Shown: piece after piece, positions 1 to 33,900 of the stretch | Layout of the letters: each line of letters starts with the position of its first letter | How positions within the stretch are numbered: position 1 is the stretch's first letter | NCBI GenBank assembly: GCA_013399875.1 | Contig: VXAZ01006310.1 | Location: 186,001-250,000, forward strand | Reading direction: 5' to 3' | Source of the DNA: Gymnorhina tibicen | Taxonomy: Eukaryota > Chordata > Aves > Passeriformes > Artamidae | Length of the DNA stretch: 64,000 bases | Made by a program: the position numbers and the translations under genes | Notes under the pieces: model-generated | Seen by the model: only the letters and a program-made list of their open reading frames with translations | Told to the model about the DNA's origin: nothing | Databases searched by the model: none

Positions 1-544
1 ATGCTCTCTCTGCTACTTGGGAGTTTGGAAGCCAAGCTCCCGCTAAGATAAAGCTGATTTAATATACAGATTTCTTACAGGGCTGTCATCATGACTCTGC
101 AAGAATGATCTGTCAAAAGAACATAATCTTTTAAAAAAATAGCAAGTTCTACATTATTTGGGCAGCTACTCTTTTGTGTAAGACATTAAAATCTTATGAA
201 AAAGCTTCTTTGTAGGACAGCCCTTAACTTCCATGCAGAATCTGTCTTTTATGCTATCACTAAAGGTCAACTTTATTTCCAACTGACATGCAGGGCAAAT
301 CAGTGAAGTTCCTGAAGCCACGAAAAGCAGCACACACAGAATCATGATTATAAATGTTCTTCTATCATTTCCTATGCGTAGTCAGGTGTACTCCACTTTG
401 TAAGGCAAGCTGAGTTCCAAACTAGGGACACTGTTTTACTATCCCACAACCCATCAGGAAGACCAGAGCCTCTGGAGACCTTACACTGAGCTTTCAGCCA
501 CCCTCTGAAGAAACACCGTGGAAGTTGAGCATCACTTTACTTAC
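1..544 (-). other. KIAA2013: KIAA2013 intron (partial)
   Basis: This is the sequence 3' of the KIAA2013 exon on the minus strand. It begins with a consensus donor (GTAAGT read on the minus strand, + positions 539-544). I found no further exon or repeat in it. The remaining C-terminal exon or exons of the gene must lie to the left of this window. Confidence 0.6.
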
Positions 545-1173
545 CTGAAATGAACAAGTCAGACCAGGTCTGCTGGTGCTCCTGGAGAAGATCTTCCACC
601 CCCATCTGCATCACCTCCAGCATCTCTTTCTTGGCTGCCTCCCTCAGCTTGCTGAAGGTCTCCTCCAGCCTGGAGACCTCGATGGGCTCCGAAGTGTACA
701 CCACGGACAGCACGGTTTCATCAAACTGTGACTTGGGCGCAACCTGCACCCGGCTCACGAGTTTCTTGGCAGCCACCACCATCAGCACCATCTTAGGGCT
801 GCCGGCCAGCAGCAAGCGGCCGGAGGAGAGCAGGAACTGCCGCTCCTCCACCTTCTCCAGGCTGGTGGAGAAGCGCCCGCCCAGCGCGGAGGCGGCGGCA
901 GGGGCCGAGGCCTCGAAGGCGGCCACCCGCTCGGTGGGGTTGGCGATGCGGATGCGCTGCAGGTAGAGATGCGGCCGGCTCCGGTGGGCCACCACCTCCT
1001 CCCGCACCGTCACGCAGGCTCCGGCGCTGGCCCCGGGCCCCGTCTGGACGCACCTCACCCTCCGCACGGCCCCGTCCCGCAGCGCCACCAGCGCCGCCCG
1101 CGCCTCGCCGCGCCCGCCCAGCGCCCTCAGCCGCACCAGCGCCGGGTACTCGGTGGCGAGTGCCGGGCCCCCG
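545..1173 (-). CDS. KIAA2013: KIAA2013, internal coding exon, truncated by assembly gap
   Basis: A minus-strand open frame runs from the assembly gap down to a consensus splice donor at 544/545. It encodes about 209 residues with no stop. The translation includes segments such as SPKMVLMVVAAKKLVSRVQ and LEETFSKLREAAKKEMLEVM, and ends ...WSDLFISG at the splice site. I recognise this as the lumenal part of KIAA2013, a poorly characterised single-pass membrane protein found throughout vertebrates. The usual protein is about 630 aa, so only about a third is present: the N-terminus lies in or beyond the gap and the C-terminus is outside the window. The exon is very GC-rich at its 5' side. Its position, head to head with PLOD1, matches human gene order and supports the call. 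Function is unknown, and I assign none. Confidence 0.85.
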
Positions 1174-1598
1174 NNNNNNNNNNNNNNNNNNNNNNNNNNN
1201 NNNNNNNNNNNNNNNNNNNNNNNNNNNNNNNNNNNNNNNNNNNNNNNNNNNNNNNNNNNNNNNNNNNNNNNNNNNNNNNNNNNNNNNNNNNNNNNNNNNN
1301 NNNNNNNNNNNNNNNNNNNNNNNNNNNNNNNNNNNNNNNNNNNNNNNNNNNNNNNNNNNNNNNNNNNNNNNNNNNNNNNNNNNNNNNNNNNNNNNNNNNN
1401 NNNNNNNNNNNNNNNNNNNNNNNNNNNNNNNNNNNNNNNNNNNNNNNNNNNNNNNNNNNNNNNNNNNNNNNNNNNNNNNNNNNNNNNNNNNNNNNNNNNN
1501 NNNNNNNNNNNNNNNNNNNNNNNNNNNNNNNNNNNNNNNNNNNNNNNNNNNNNNNNNNNNNNNNNNNNNNNNNNNNNNNNNNNNNNNNNNNNNNNNNN
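1174..1598. other. assembly gap (425 Ns)
   Basis: A run of 425 Ns separates the KIAA2013 exon from a C-rich tandem repeat. It probably hides the upstream coding part and promoter of KIAA2013, in GC-rich sequence that is hard to assemble. Open frames running through the Ns are meaningless. Confidence 0.99.
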
Positions 1599-1800
1599 CC
1601 CCGGCTTCTAACCCCCCCGGCTTCCAACCCCCCCGGCTTCCAACCCTCCTGGCTCCAGGTCCCCTCGGGGCCCCGCCGGCTCCGGGCCCCTCCCGTTACC
1701 GGGACCGCTCTCGGCTCCGAGCCTCCTCAGCTCCGGGATCCCCAGCTTCCAACCCCGCCGGCTCCGGGACCCCCCGGCTTCCAACCCGCTGTCTCCGGGC
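1599..1800. repeat. C-rich 16-bp minisatellite at the gap edge
   Basis: Immediately right of the gap are three near-perfect tandem copies of a 16-bp unit, GGCTTCCAACCCCCCC. The pattern then decays into variants (GGCTCC/GGCTTCC plus C-runs) to about position 1800. The array is cut by the gap, so its true copy number is unknown. It may form part of the GC-rich 5' region of KIAA2013. Confidence 0.8.
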
Positions 1801-3880
1801 CCGCCCGTCCCCTGCCCCGCTCCCTCTGCTGTATCCGCGGGTGTCCTCGAGCAGCTCCTGCCCAGGGCTGAGGTTCTGTGGCTCCTGCCCGGGTCACTGC
1901 ACGGATCGAAAAGGCCTGGAGAGGTTTTCCGTAATTCCCGTGGCAGTTTACTGCCTTACCACTACAGAGACTATGCGGGAAAGGAAGTTCTATCAAACTG
2001 TATTCCACTGTGTAGTAAATAGAGGAACAAATTTTCTCACGTGTCTTAGATGTGCCCAGGAAAGCTTTGTATGCAGAGCAGTGCACGAAAGACAGAACAA
2101 GAAACACAGTTTTAAGCAAGTCAGGCAGAAACACTGTGAGATAAAGTGAAATGTTAAATTCTCGACCAGGTTGAGGCAAAGAACCAGCTCAGTGAAGGGA
2201 AACAGAGGAGACACGTTCTTCATTTATTCCTGCACATAAGCTGTTTGATTTGGGGGAGGCACTGGGATCCCAAAACGGTGGGTGAGACCCCCATTCCTTG
2301 CAGGTTTCAATAGGGCTGGTGGTGTCTGAGCTTTGAGGCTGCTGTAAGAGTGGAGCTCTGACCCTTCCAGTTTTTAGGAAGTTGCTGCTCCGCCTGGAGC
2401 ACGTGTTGCACGTACTCACTGGAACATCTGCATTGGCAGCTGGCTCTGTTTAAAAAGACAGGCAGCCGGCTGCAGCCAGCACGCAGAGCAGTGCAAACAC
2501 ATAAACGGGGGAAATGTGCTTGCTGGGTTGGCACAGCTGCAGAATACAAAGCTGTCAAACAGAGACAGCCTGGGTACAGTAGCATAAACAATGAGGCATT
2601 CATGATTTTGAGTGTGCAAAACCGCTTTCATTTTAGACTGGAGAGATTTAACTTCATTAAAATAAGGAACTTGCAATTTTAAAAATCCATGTTGAGTCCC
2701 AGCTTTCAGTCTGAGGTCTGAAGGTGAAGGACTGAACATCTTTACTGTGGCTTCTGTCTTAAATTGTTGAAGCTGCTACGGATTTGTCACAGGCTTTGTC
2801 TGGGCCTGCAAAGTACTGAAAAAATCTAAAGTGAAAGTATGTTCTCTCTCTTTTTTTTTTTTTTTTTATTTAGGTAAACTAGCAGCTTTGCAAAAGAAGG
2901 TTTCCTGAAATCACCATCTTAGAGAGAGCTAGTATTGGGTTGTTGCCTGGAATGCTCATCACCTGAGCATGAGGACTGTTCTGTTTATCTCATAGTTATG
3001 AGGGAATTCTTGCTTTGGGGAGAGAGAATGGAAGGAAAAGTGCTTTGAATACACTCAAGAATATTCTCAGTGAACAAACAAACAGTAATGGGAGTTCTTT
3101 GGGATGATGCTGTTATGAATCATGGAGAATATCAGGTAGCTACAGTGTGGCCCTTCTAATGTGCTTGATTTTTTTCTCCTCCAAGATCATGCCTTCTTGG
3201 TTGTTGTTTTTTTGGGGGGTTTTTGTTTGTTTTTGTTTTGGTGTTTGTTTTTTTAAATCTGAACCCTGTTATATCTATGATTTCTGTTAAATTACAGAGA
3301 TGGTTTACTGACAGGCCTCACATAGGATCTGTAAGTGGTAGCTCCTCATCTGGTGTCCTGCAGGCTCAAAAGGGTTTTCCTACATCTATACCTTACATTC
3401 ATTGCAGTGTAGAAGTGACCGTAAAGCAAATGTTTATTTTAAGAAGTATAACTTTCTAAGACAGGATTATTTTGCCTGTTCTCAAAGGCAGAATGAAATA
3501 GAAAAAGATGCCTGGATAAGTGATCAGGGCTACAGCAAGAAAACCCAGCACAAGGCCACAGAGATTAATGTAAGACCTAAAGATGTGCATATGGCTAGAG
3601 AAAACCAGTTAGTACAGGAAACAAAACCACTGCAGGTTTTGTGTTCACAAAGGAAATATAGGAGGTGATAGGTAGGAAGAAGTTATAAAGAAGGTATTTA
3701 ATAAGGCTTCCAGTTTCTAGAGCTGTGCATAACATTATAATCAATTCCTGGTTTGCTTTTTATACATAAATGTCCCGTAAGTGTCAGCCAGCTGCAACCC
3801 AGCAGTAGCTGAAGCTGGCCAGAGAGTGACTCCTCTCCTCCTACACCGGCGTTGGCTCAATGCCTGTTTGCCTCTCTGTA
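1801..3880. other. KIAA2013-PLOD1 spacer, no gene recognised
   Basis: This region contains short chance open frames only. A 17-base T-run lies at 2851-2867 and a GT/T-rich simple tract at about 3200-3255. I see no conserved protein, RNA gene or recognisable transposon. Part of it may be 5' sequence or promoter of KIAA2013, whose first exon is not visible. Confidence 0.5.
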
Positions 3881-4279
3881 CATCCACTGCCCCGTGTCCC
3901 AGGGCCGCGGGTGCCCCACATGCTGCCCGGTCCCCGCGGTCAAGCCCCGCTGGACTCCGCACCCCAGGCAAAGCCGCTGCAGCTCCAGGATCAAACCCAC
4001 GAGCTCCTCGTCTGGATGTTGCCTCGCTTTCCACGCGGTCTCAGCGCGTCCCGCCTCGTCTCCCAGCCCTGCCCCGGCTGCCCGCCCTCCTCTTGCGGGG
4101 GCCGGGGCGGCCCGGGAGGAGGAGCCACCGCCTCCCCGCTTCCTCTGCCCGTCTCTGCCGGGCGGGTCTGGTGCGTGGCAGAGCTCCGGCAGCCCCGGCG
4201 TTGCCCGGTCCGTCCCGCAGGCATCGCTCCCGGTCAGTGTCAGCTCCCGGAGCGGGGTCCGGGCGGGGAAGTCGCCTCT

Positions 4280-18662
<14,383 letters not shown>

Positions 18663-19837
18663 AGTTACGCTTCCCAGGAAGGACCTTTCCCTGGCCCTGC
18701 TCACTGCTGACTTTGAGTGGAAACAGGGAACAATGCTGCTGAGAGTTTCTAAGGCATTGTTCAAAGCTATTTGGATATTGATTTTTTTATATGATTTTTA
18801 ATATGATTTTTAATGATATTCTAAGACTCCACTACTGGAAGATCTCCCTCTCTGATACTGCAGGTAATATCTAGGAATATTGCTGTAGAAGTCCAAAGGA
18901 GATTTTGTGCCTTCATTTTTGATTCTGCTCCTCATCCACTGTTTCTTGTAAGTGCCATATACTTGAACCTTCATCACTGATTGATTGGCTTTAAAAAATG
19001 CTTTTTTGGACGGAAATCCAGGTTTTTGGAGGCAAGTTACAAGCTGGAAGCCTGTTTTCATCCACAGCATATATGGGACTGGATGTTCGACAATAATTCC
19101 TGGACATTATTCCAAATATAAATGAATCAGGGAGCTGACTCCACGAGTCGTAACAGTTAAATGTCACACCAGATGAAACTGAATAGTAAGAGCCTGAAGA
19201 TCATCTGATTCCTTACCTCTTTGCTGTCCTTGCAAGCATATCACAAAGTTCAAAGCAGTAGCAGTGGCAACATAGGTGCTTCTGGTTAGCTGAAGGAAGG
19301 TCCTCTGATGATGCTTTACCTCTGGGATTAGACTGAAGAGATAAAAGCCCCCCCTACCTTCTGTTTCTCCAGCTAAGAGCAGCAGACCTACCCACACAAA
19401 TTCAGGCCATGTCAATATGTAGATTAAATCTAAGAAAGGTAAGGCTGGGAACAACTACATCAGTCAGGAAGGCTTCACTGCAGAATTGTCTCTGTTCTAT
19501 ACCATGTTACAATAGTCAAAAGCTCTGCTCAATCTCTGGATAACAATCCAGACGTCCCAGTGGTCTTTGGTGGCCTCATTCCAATTGTCAGAGATTGTTT
19601 TGATAATTTTCTTTGATGGCCTATTCACATTAGATGGAAAGAACTGTTCTCTGGTTCTTAGAGGAAATAATTATTCAGTGTTTCTATTATTTAAGATTGA
19701 AAACCAAAACACTCCATTGCAGAAACTTCTCCAGTGGGGTCAAGGCTGATAGAAATGAGTGGTTGGGAAGTGCTGAGAGATTGTGGTGAACTAGTAGGTG
19801 TAAAAATATGTCTAGACTAGACGTGTGGTTAGAGAGG
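18663..19837 (+). other. PLOD1: PLOD1 3' UTR and flank
   Basis: Non-coding sequence follows the PLOD1 stop codon. I found no AATAAA. A weak ATTAAA at 19423-19428 is the best candidate polyadenylation signal, which would give a 3' UTR of roughly 0.8 kb. The exact end is uncertain. Confidence 0.5.
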
Positions 19838-20397
19838 TGTCAGGAAAATTAATCCACAAACAACAGAGGTTTATGTCCAAAAAGGAGACAGATGAGTCCC
19901 GTAGCTTTATTCATGAATAAAGGGAGAGGTCATGGGCATTACCCATGGAGTCTCCAAATTGTTACAGGACGCAGCCTCCTTTTTATCCTAGTTTCCCGGC
20001 CACATTTCCCTCTCTCTTTCCCCATTGGCTGAGGTACTTGAGAGATACAGACTTCCCGAATTGCCTGATACAGACCCCCTTCTAATGTGTACACCCACCC
20101 TCCCTTCTTTTTCCTTGTGTCTCTGTTCTTTTTCTCTAAATCCAGGGATTTAACATGGCCATGGGTGAGTAACAGTCTGTGTCAATTAGTGAATCCTATG
20201 GAATTCATGGTTTCTCCCATTGCTTCTTTCACCTCTCAGTATCTGGTTTTACCTACTAGCAGACCCACAGTTTGTTTGTAAAGACACCACCTCCTCATTC
20301 CTTTCAGAGGGAAAGGGCAGAAACCTTTTCTGCATGTGCCTTTGAGATACCTGCTCTGCTTATCAGACACCATTATGCCAGACTAACGTGTTTCACA
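19838..20397 (-). mobile_element. endogenous retrovirus LTR (avian, minus strand), probably solo
   Basis: Read on the minus strand, this block shows LTR architecture. It begins TGTGAAACACG. A GGATAAAAAGG TATA-like box lies at about 19979-19989, an AATAAA signal follows (+ 19906-19911), and the block ends ...TTTTCCTGACA. Terminal TG...CA dinucleotides are present at the proposed borders. No clear target-site duplication was seen, so the left (U3) border is tentative. No retroviral coding sequence adjoins it. It sits a few hundred bases upstream of the MFN2 CpG island. Confidence 0.65.
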
Positions 20398-20865
20398 AGC
20401 AGTATATTCATATAGTGATTGTCCTAGGAAAAAAAAATTACCTGCCTTTTAGTTATCTGTCTCCAGCTTCTGCTGCCTGATCGTCAGAGCAGAGCCTCTT
20501 CTTCTGGGATGGGTCACTGTAATGGGGGCAGAATAGCTTTAGACATGTAGTTCTGGCAGGAGCTGTGCACAATTGGAATGTGCCTGAGGAAGGGGACATA
20601 CAGCTTTCCTCACTGCTTTCCTTGAGCTTTTTAGGTTTATTTCGAGGCCGCACACTCACCCGTGCCCAGGAGAGAAAAAGCCAGGCAGGGCAATCATTTG
20701 AGAAGTAAAACTCTATTAAATCCTGGTACGTGAAATCCAGAACTGTCTGTTACCAAACGAAGGGATTGATAAGCCAGTCGTCGAGATGTCCAAAATGTGT
20801 ATTATGTATTTATTCAGCAGTAGGGAGTTTTTTTCTCCTTATTTTGTTGTGTGTTTCCTCGGGCC
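20398..20865. other. PLOD1-MFN2 spacer, nothing recognised
   Basis: A short unique stretch lies between the LTR and the MFN2 CpG island, with only small chance open frames. Confidence 0.45.
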
Positions 20866-21320
20866 GGTTCGGTGGTGGGCGTTAACGAGCTGTACGGTTT
20901 GAGCGTGGCGAACTCGCATTAAACCCTTTCCCGTGACGTGCTCCGTGGGTCCCAGGGGGGCCCGGCACGCTGTCGTCGCCCGCCATGAAGCCCCGGACCT
21001 ACAGCTCCCAACGTGCCCCGCGCGCGGCGCGCGGCGGTGACGCACTTCATCTTGCGCCTCCCGGCGACGACGCCGCTGGGTGACATGGCGGCTGTGTGGG
21101 AGCGGTGGTGAAGGTGAGCTCCGGGCGGGGCCGGGCCGGGCCGAGGGGACCTGGCAGCTGCTCCAGGCCGGGCCAGTCTCTCTGAGAGTCGCCTCCGGAG
21201 CAGCAGGGATAGGGACAAGGGCAGGGACGGGTGAGCGTCGGACCCGCTGGGACAGGGTCCTGAGGGAGCGCGAGGCGGGCACGAGGAGGGCGCTTTTCGC
21301 CCGCCCCTGAGGGCTGAGGG
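20866..21320 (+). promoter_or_regulatory. MFN2: MFN2 CpG-island promoter with first non-coding exon
   Basis: This is a dense CpG island with no TATA box. A CRE-like TGACGCA lies near 21037. A YY1-like ACATGGCGGCTG lies at 21083-21094, where such elements often mark transcription starts in mitochondrial genes (known pattern; its use here is inferred). A consensus donor GTGAGC follows position 21113, so exon 1 probably ends there. It contains a nine-codon upstream ORF at 21085-21111 (ATG to TGA). Confidence 0.65.
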
Positions 21321-21481
21321 GGAGGCGGCGGCGTCCGTCCGGAGCGTCAACCCAGTGCATCCTCCGGGCACCGGTATGGCGGGGACCAGAGCCCAGAGCA
21401 TCCCTGGGCACCGGGTTGGCGGGGGAGCAGAGCCCGTGATGGGGTAGCCTGTGTCCCTTATCCGCGGTCACTCCGCCACAG

Positions 21482-21635
21482 GGGCGGAGACTGGCTCGAC
21501 TCGGCGTCGTGAAGGAGCTGCGGGACGGAGTGCGGCCGGGGCGAGGGAGAAGGCAGGGAAAACTGCTGCCATTTGTCTTCGAGAGGGCCTCAAGCTGGCC
21601 ATGCCTGACTTGTGAAAACGTAACTCATCCTGAAA
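21482..21635 (+). other. MFN2: probable second 5' UTR exon of MFN2
   Basis: The stretch is bounded by a CCACAG acceptor and a GTAAGT donor, with no frame joining to MFN2 coding sequence. Mammalian MFN2 has two non-coding 5' exons before the start-codon exon, so this is the natural second one. It contains a tiny upstream ORF at 21601-21615 (four codons plus stop). Transcript evidence is lacking. Confidence 0.5.
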
Positions 21636-21815
21636 GTAAGTGGAGGATGGAGTGGAGTGATCACTGCGAGCCTGTTTATTGGAAGGGAGAAAGAAAGAAT
21701 TTTGGGTTTTTTCCCTGATACATGAGTTGTATAAAGTGGAGCGATTTCTTTGTGAAAGAAAGAAGATAGTTTTTAAAATGCATATTTATCTAGTTCTTGT
21801 AAAGATGCTCGGTTG

Positions 21816-22095
21816 GATCACAGAATCATGGAAGGGTTTGGGTTGGAAGGGACCTTAAAGATTATCCAGTTCCACCCCCTGCCATGGGCAGGAACACTTT
21901 CCATCAGACTGGGTGGATCAAGTCCTGTCCAACTTAGCCTTGAACATTTTCAGGGAGGGGGCAGCCACAGCTTCTCTGTGAAACCTGTGCCAGGGCCTCC
22001 CTACCCTCACAGGGAAGAATTTCTTCCCAACATCCCATCTAACCCTGCTCTCTGTACGTGGAAAGCCATCCCCCCTTGTGCTGTCGCTACACCCC
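21816..22095 (-). mobile_element. CR1 LINE 3' fragment
   Basis: This is an unmistakable avian/reptilian CR1 3' end in antisense orientation: CACAGAATCATGGAAGGG followed by GGTTGGAAGGGACCTTAAAG, and further on ...CCTTGAACATTTTCAGGG and GAAGAATTTCTTCCCAACAT. It is about 280 bp and 5'-truncated, as most CR1 copies are. It lies in the last 5' UTR intron of MFN2 and ends about 56 bases before the acceptor of the start-codon exon. Confidence 0.93.
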
Positions 22096-22155
22096 GTTGG
22101 ATAGGTGTTGACACTTGGTGACACTGGTCTTTACTGGATTTTTCCCTGTAGCGCA

Positions 22156-30109
<7,954 letters not shown>

Positions 30110-33060
30110 TGTGGGAAGAAGAGTAAAACAACAGTTTCCCTTCAGTTCTCTCTTAATTACTGCAGAGAACATGGTGGGTGATGGAATTCCCTAAAGGGAA
30201 TGAGCAAGAGCCTATTGCTGTGTTTCCAGTTGCTGTGTGAACAGTAGGATTCTGCTTCCCTGTTCTGTGTCCCACCTCTAAACACTAGCTGTTAATAACT
30301 CTTCTTTTTCCTTGTGAGACCAGACTACTTCAGGAGGAGTATGTGCTTCATACATTTACAGGAGGCTTTTACTGCATTTCATTTTGCTTTAAACAAATTT
30401 AAAGCAATCAAGCAAATGTTTATTAGGTTAAAAGTTATTCTGACACATCTTTATGGAGTCATTTGTTTTACTTCATAAAGACAGAACTTTTGACTTCCAA
30501 GCCCCAGGTTGATTTATGTGTGACAAGCAGCTGTTTGAGTAAATACAGATTCCATGCACGCAGATGTGATGGTGGTTTCACAAAGCATTTATAGCCCACA
30601 CAGGCCTGTCTCCTAGGTTAATATTCCGTTATTCTAGAACATAACAGAGAATCACAATGTCCCTTCATAGAAAAGCTTATTGCTTTCAGTATGCTTAAAC
30701 CTGTGAACAGAACCCAGTTCTCTTCCAGAGCAAGAGGGACTAAGATTTTGCTTTGGTAAGCTTAGTGAATTTGGAGTTAGTTTCTTCCTCTTAAGAGCTG
30801 TTTAATAACACAGTCTGGTCCATTTCCTGTCATGGACAAATAGTTTGCAAAGACAGAACTAGTTCCGGTGAAGGAGATAGTGTTGATAATTTAGCAGCTT
30901 GTTGAGGAAAACTAGGAAAGTGAAGCCAGTTGACACAATGTAACGCACTGCATTTTGAGCTCAGTTGATGGATGTGGGTTTTCTTTGGAAAAGCACAGCT
31001 GTGTTTCTGGAAGCAGGCCTGTGGAATTCCATTACCACTACTTGGCCACAAGAACAGCATGTGGCTTACACACTGTAAGAGATTTTGTTTCATGTAGAGT
31101 TCCCACAGGATGTTGCAGTCTGGGCAGCAATAGGATTTCGTATGTTTCTCTTCTGTTAAAAGTATCAGAACATGCTGGCACATACAACTCCCTCTGGGGT
31201 GGGGGCAGTTGTGGCACTTGTAGTTCATGCCAGGGCAAGAATGGGTTAAAGCAACTTAGTTTTTTTCAAGACATTTTTTATTTGCAAATACATGAAATTA
31301 ATTGTTGAGTTTTGCCCTGATGCAGTTTTGAATTTGGAATATAACGTTTGACAATTGTAAGGACTTGAGTCTCTTCCTGTTGGAATTGATAGAGAAGAAG
31401 TTCTCACTGATTTTAGGAAGAGTAGGATTGAGTTCCTCTATTGCAAGTTTCTTTTTCTCTTTGTGGGTTAATATTTTGCCATTTGTTGGTTATAACCTTT
31501 CTGTTGCCTACAAACTGTCTGAGGAATCCAGAATCAGATCCTGTAGTTCTGAGATTAGTGACAATTTAAATCTCTTCAGCATCACACACGTAGAATATGG
31601 GCTGTCTTTGAGCAGGTCCCAGCTGAATTCAGAACTACTGAGCCATGGGGTGTTTTTCTTACTGACAGACTTTTCCCTTGAAAATGGCTTTAGGATTTCT
31701 CATTCATGCAGGTGTGAATATATGTGCCTGTGACAAGTCCTATGTTTTTCATATAATGGAAGTTCCAGAAAGAAGCTGCCTGATACTTGAAGGAGTAAAA
31801 ATAGTGAAATGTCAGTAAGTACTTCTTAGGTAAAGCTGTTCTGAGATTTGCAGAAAGACGTGAAGTATCTTGATTGTGTAGGAGCTGGCAGTGAGACTCT
31901 TACGTCTCCAGAATGCAGAAAGGAAAGAAACCTTTCCCTTCCAGTAGTCAGGTTTGACTCCAACTCAAACTGAAAAGCTGTTTTCATCAGAAGTTTTTTT
32001 GACCTTGATTGGGTTCCTCAGGCAGCCACCAGGATGTGAATATAGATTTGATCAAATCTGAAAATGAGCAAGAAAGAAGTTCGAGTCCTTGCTTCTGGAA
32101 GTGTGTACTCTGGGCTTGTGGTGAAGTATGTTGGAGTAAGTGGAATCATCTACTCTTACTCTGCTGCAAGTCTTAGTTGAACAAATTTGAATCTTTAGTC
32201 TCTCAAGCTGTCACATACAGAGTTATAATAAGCTATGTTCCGTTCTACTGGGTTAAAATATTAAGCACATCCCTAATACACAAGGATATTGTCAGTTTCA
32301 GGTTGAGGCAGAGGATGATGTACTAGTGCTCAGCAGCTCATGACTACTTGAAATGCTGACCTTGCATTTGAAGAGGTAGTGTTAGCATCTCTTCAGTGGG
32401 CCTTTAGGGGAAATCTGATAAATGAGTTGATCTTTAAGCCAGTGTCTTATCTGTGAAGGGAAAAGAGATTGATGGGTTCTTAGAACCTGGTGTCTTGCTG
32501 CTGTATGTGTGTCTGACGCTGCTCAGGCCCGGGTGTTGTTGGCATTCTCAGTGCAGAGCTGAAACTTAACCTACAGAACAGGGGAAAGAACCACTTGAAC
32601 TTTTTCAGAAGTAACACTGCTAACATGTGTGGGTAAGGATGTGTAACCCTTGTCCCTGGAAGTCTAAGTGATCGAGAATCAAACTTAACAGACAGGCCTG
32701 TAAGCTGGATTCCTCTGAAACAAATTATAGCTGTACTTCTTTAACTGAGAGTGGTGGAGCGCTATCACGAGGAGTTTGTTCTCTTCTGATTTTCATAAAG
32801 AATGCTAAACTAATCCTTAAAACAGGTAATTCCAAAAACAGTCTTCCCCAAACTCCCATTAAAGAAGGTCAGCTAAATGCACTTTTATCTTATTGCTGCT
32901 ACTTACTTTTCCTGTTGCATTATGTTGATGGAGCTCTTCGAAATACTCTTACCAGTGAGTTTTCTCTCTGCTGTATTTAAGGTCATAAATTTGCATGAGT
33001 CCTGTAACAGTGCTATAAACAATGGAAACCAAAATAAAAATGAATTGGAAAAACATTTCT
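30110..33060 (+). other. MFN2: MFN2 3' UTR
   Basis: About 2.9 kb of AT-moderate sequence without coding exons runs from the MFN2 stop to the first canonical AATAAA. The long 3' UTR is inferred from the absence of an earlier AATAAA. Internal alternative ends are possible. Confidence 0.6.
33033..33038 (+). terminator. MFN2: MFN2 polyadenylation signal AATAAA
   Basis: A canonical hexamer is followed within about 30-50 bases by T/GT-rich sequence (TGATGTGTCCTGCATGTTGTG). It is the first such signal after the MFN2 stop codon. Confidence 0.65.
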
Positions 33061-33449
33061 CCTGATGTGTCCTGCATGTTGTGATACAGTCTTCCAGTGT
33101 AAGTACATCAGCTTACTATCACTATGTACAGCTTTGCTGCGTTGTGGTACTGAATGGCACGTTTGACACTAGTGACCTTTTTCTGTTGTTCTTACTTTGA
33201 AAATTAACAAGGAGACCAATGATACTGAATTGTGATAGAAAGTTTTAGTTGCACTAAAATTGTCAGTATTGAATCAATGATTTCTTGAGAATATTTTAGG
33301 AAGTAATAGTGAGCAACTACTGACTTGGTGGCCTGGAACTGTCGTGGATCAGTATCCTCAGCTGATAAGTTACATCGGGCGTGTTAGAAAAGGACAGATT
33401 TCCCGTGACAAGTTTTCAAAACAGCTCCCTTTGGGCTATGGGGGTGCTG

Positions 33450-33900
33450 GGAGTACGTGGCCCTTCCGACATGGAGCGTTGGGGGCAGGGTCCTGCGAGG
33501 GCTCCGTCCCAAGTGGCTCCCCCGCCTCCTGCAGCCCGCGGCCGGGCCGGGCCCCGCGCATGCCGGGAGCCGCGGGGCGGGACCGCCCGCTCGAACGGCC
33601 GCGCCGGGGCCTCCCGGGGGAATCCCGGCGGCGGCTGGAGCGGGGCGCGCAGCCGGCTCCCAGAGCAGCGCGGGCATCCCCCGGCTCCCGGCGGAGAGCA
33701 GCGGAGGTGGGCCGGGAAACGCGGGGCTGGCGCGGGGACTTTGAACGCCACAGCCCCGGAGCCGCAGGGCCTGGCGAGACTCGCGGGCTCCCCGCACTGC
33801 GAGGGAGGGGAGGGCTCAGCTTTCTCTGCCGGCTGCCGGACCGGCCTCTTGGAGCGGAAAGGGGAATTTTACAATGCTCAGGCTCTCTCCCCTTCCTCGT
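33450..33900 (+). promoter_or_regulatory. MIIP: MIIP CpG-island promoter, probable non-coding first exon
   Basis: This is a GC- and CpG-dense island about 1.5-1.9 kb upstream of the MIIP start-codon exon. Mammalian MIIP has one non-coding first exon. A possible donor (GCGGAG/GTGGGC) lies after 33706, but other donors are possible. Confidence 0.6.

Noticed and set aside
969..2149. Plus-strand frames of 300 and 329 residues through the gap
   Set aside because: They consist largely of Ns and shadow the minus-strand KIAA2013 exon and the C-rich repeat.
2851..2867. T17 run as a possible retroposon tail
   Set aside because: No adjacent LINE, SINE or processed-gene sequence and no target duplication were seen. 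Treated as a simple tract.
20839..21471. 210-residue minus-strand open frame over the MFN2 promoter
   Set aside because: Same CpG-island artefact. No start context, splice structure or recognisable domain.
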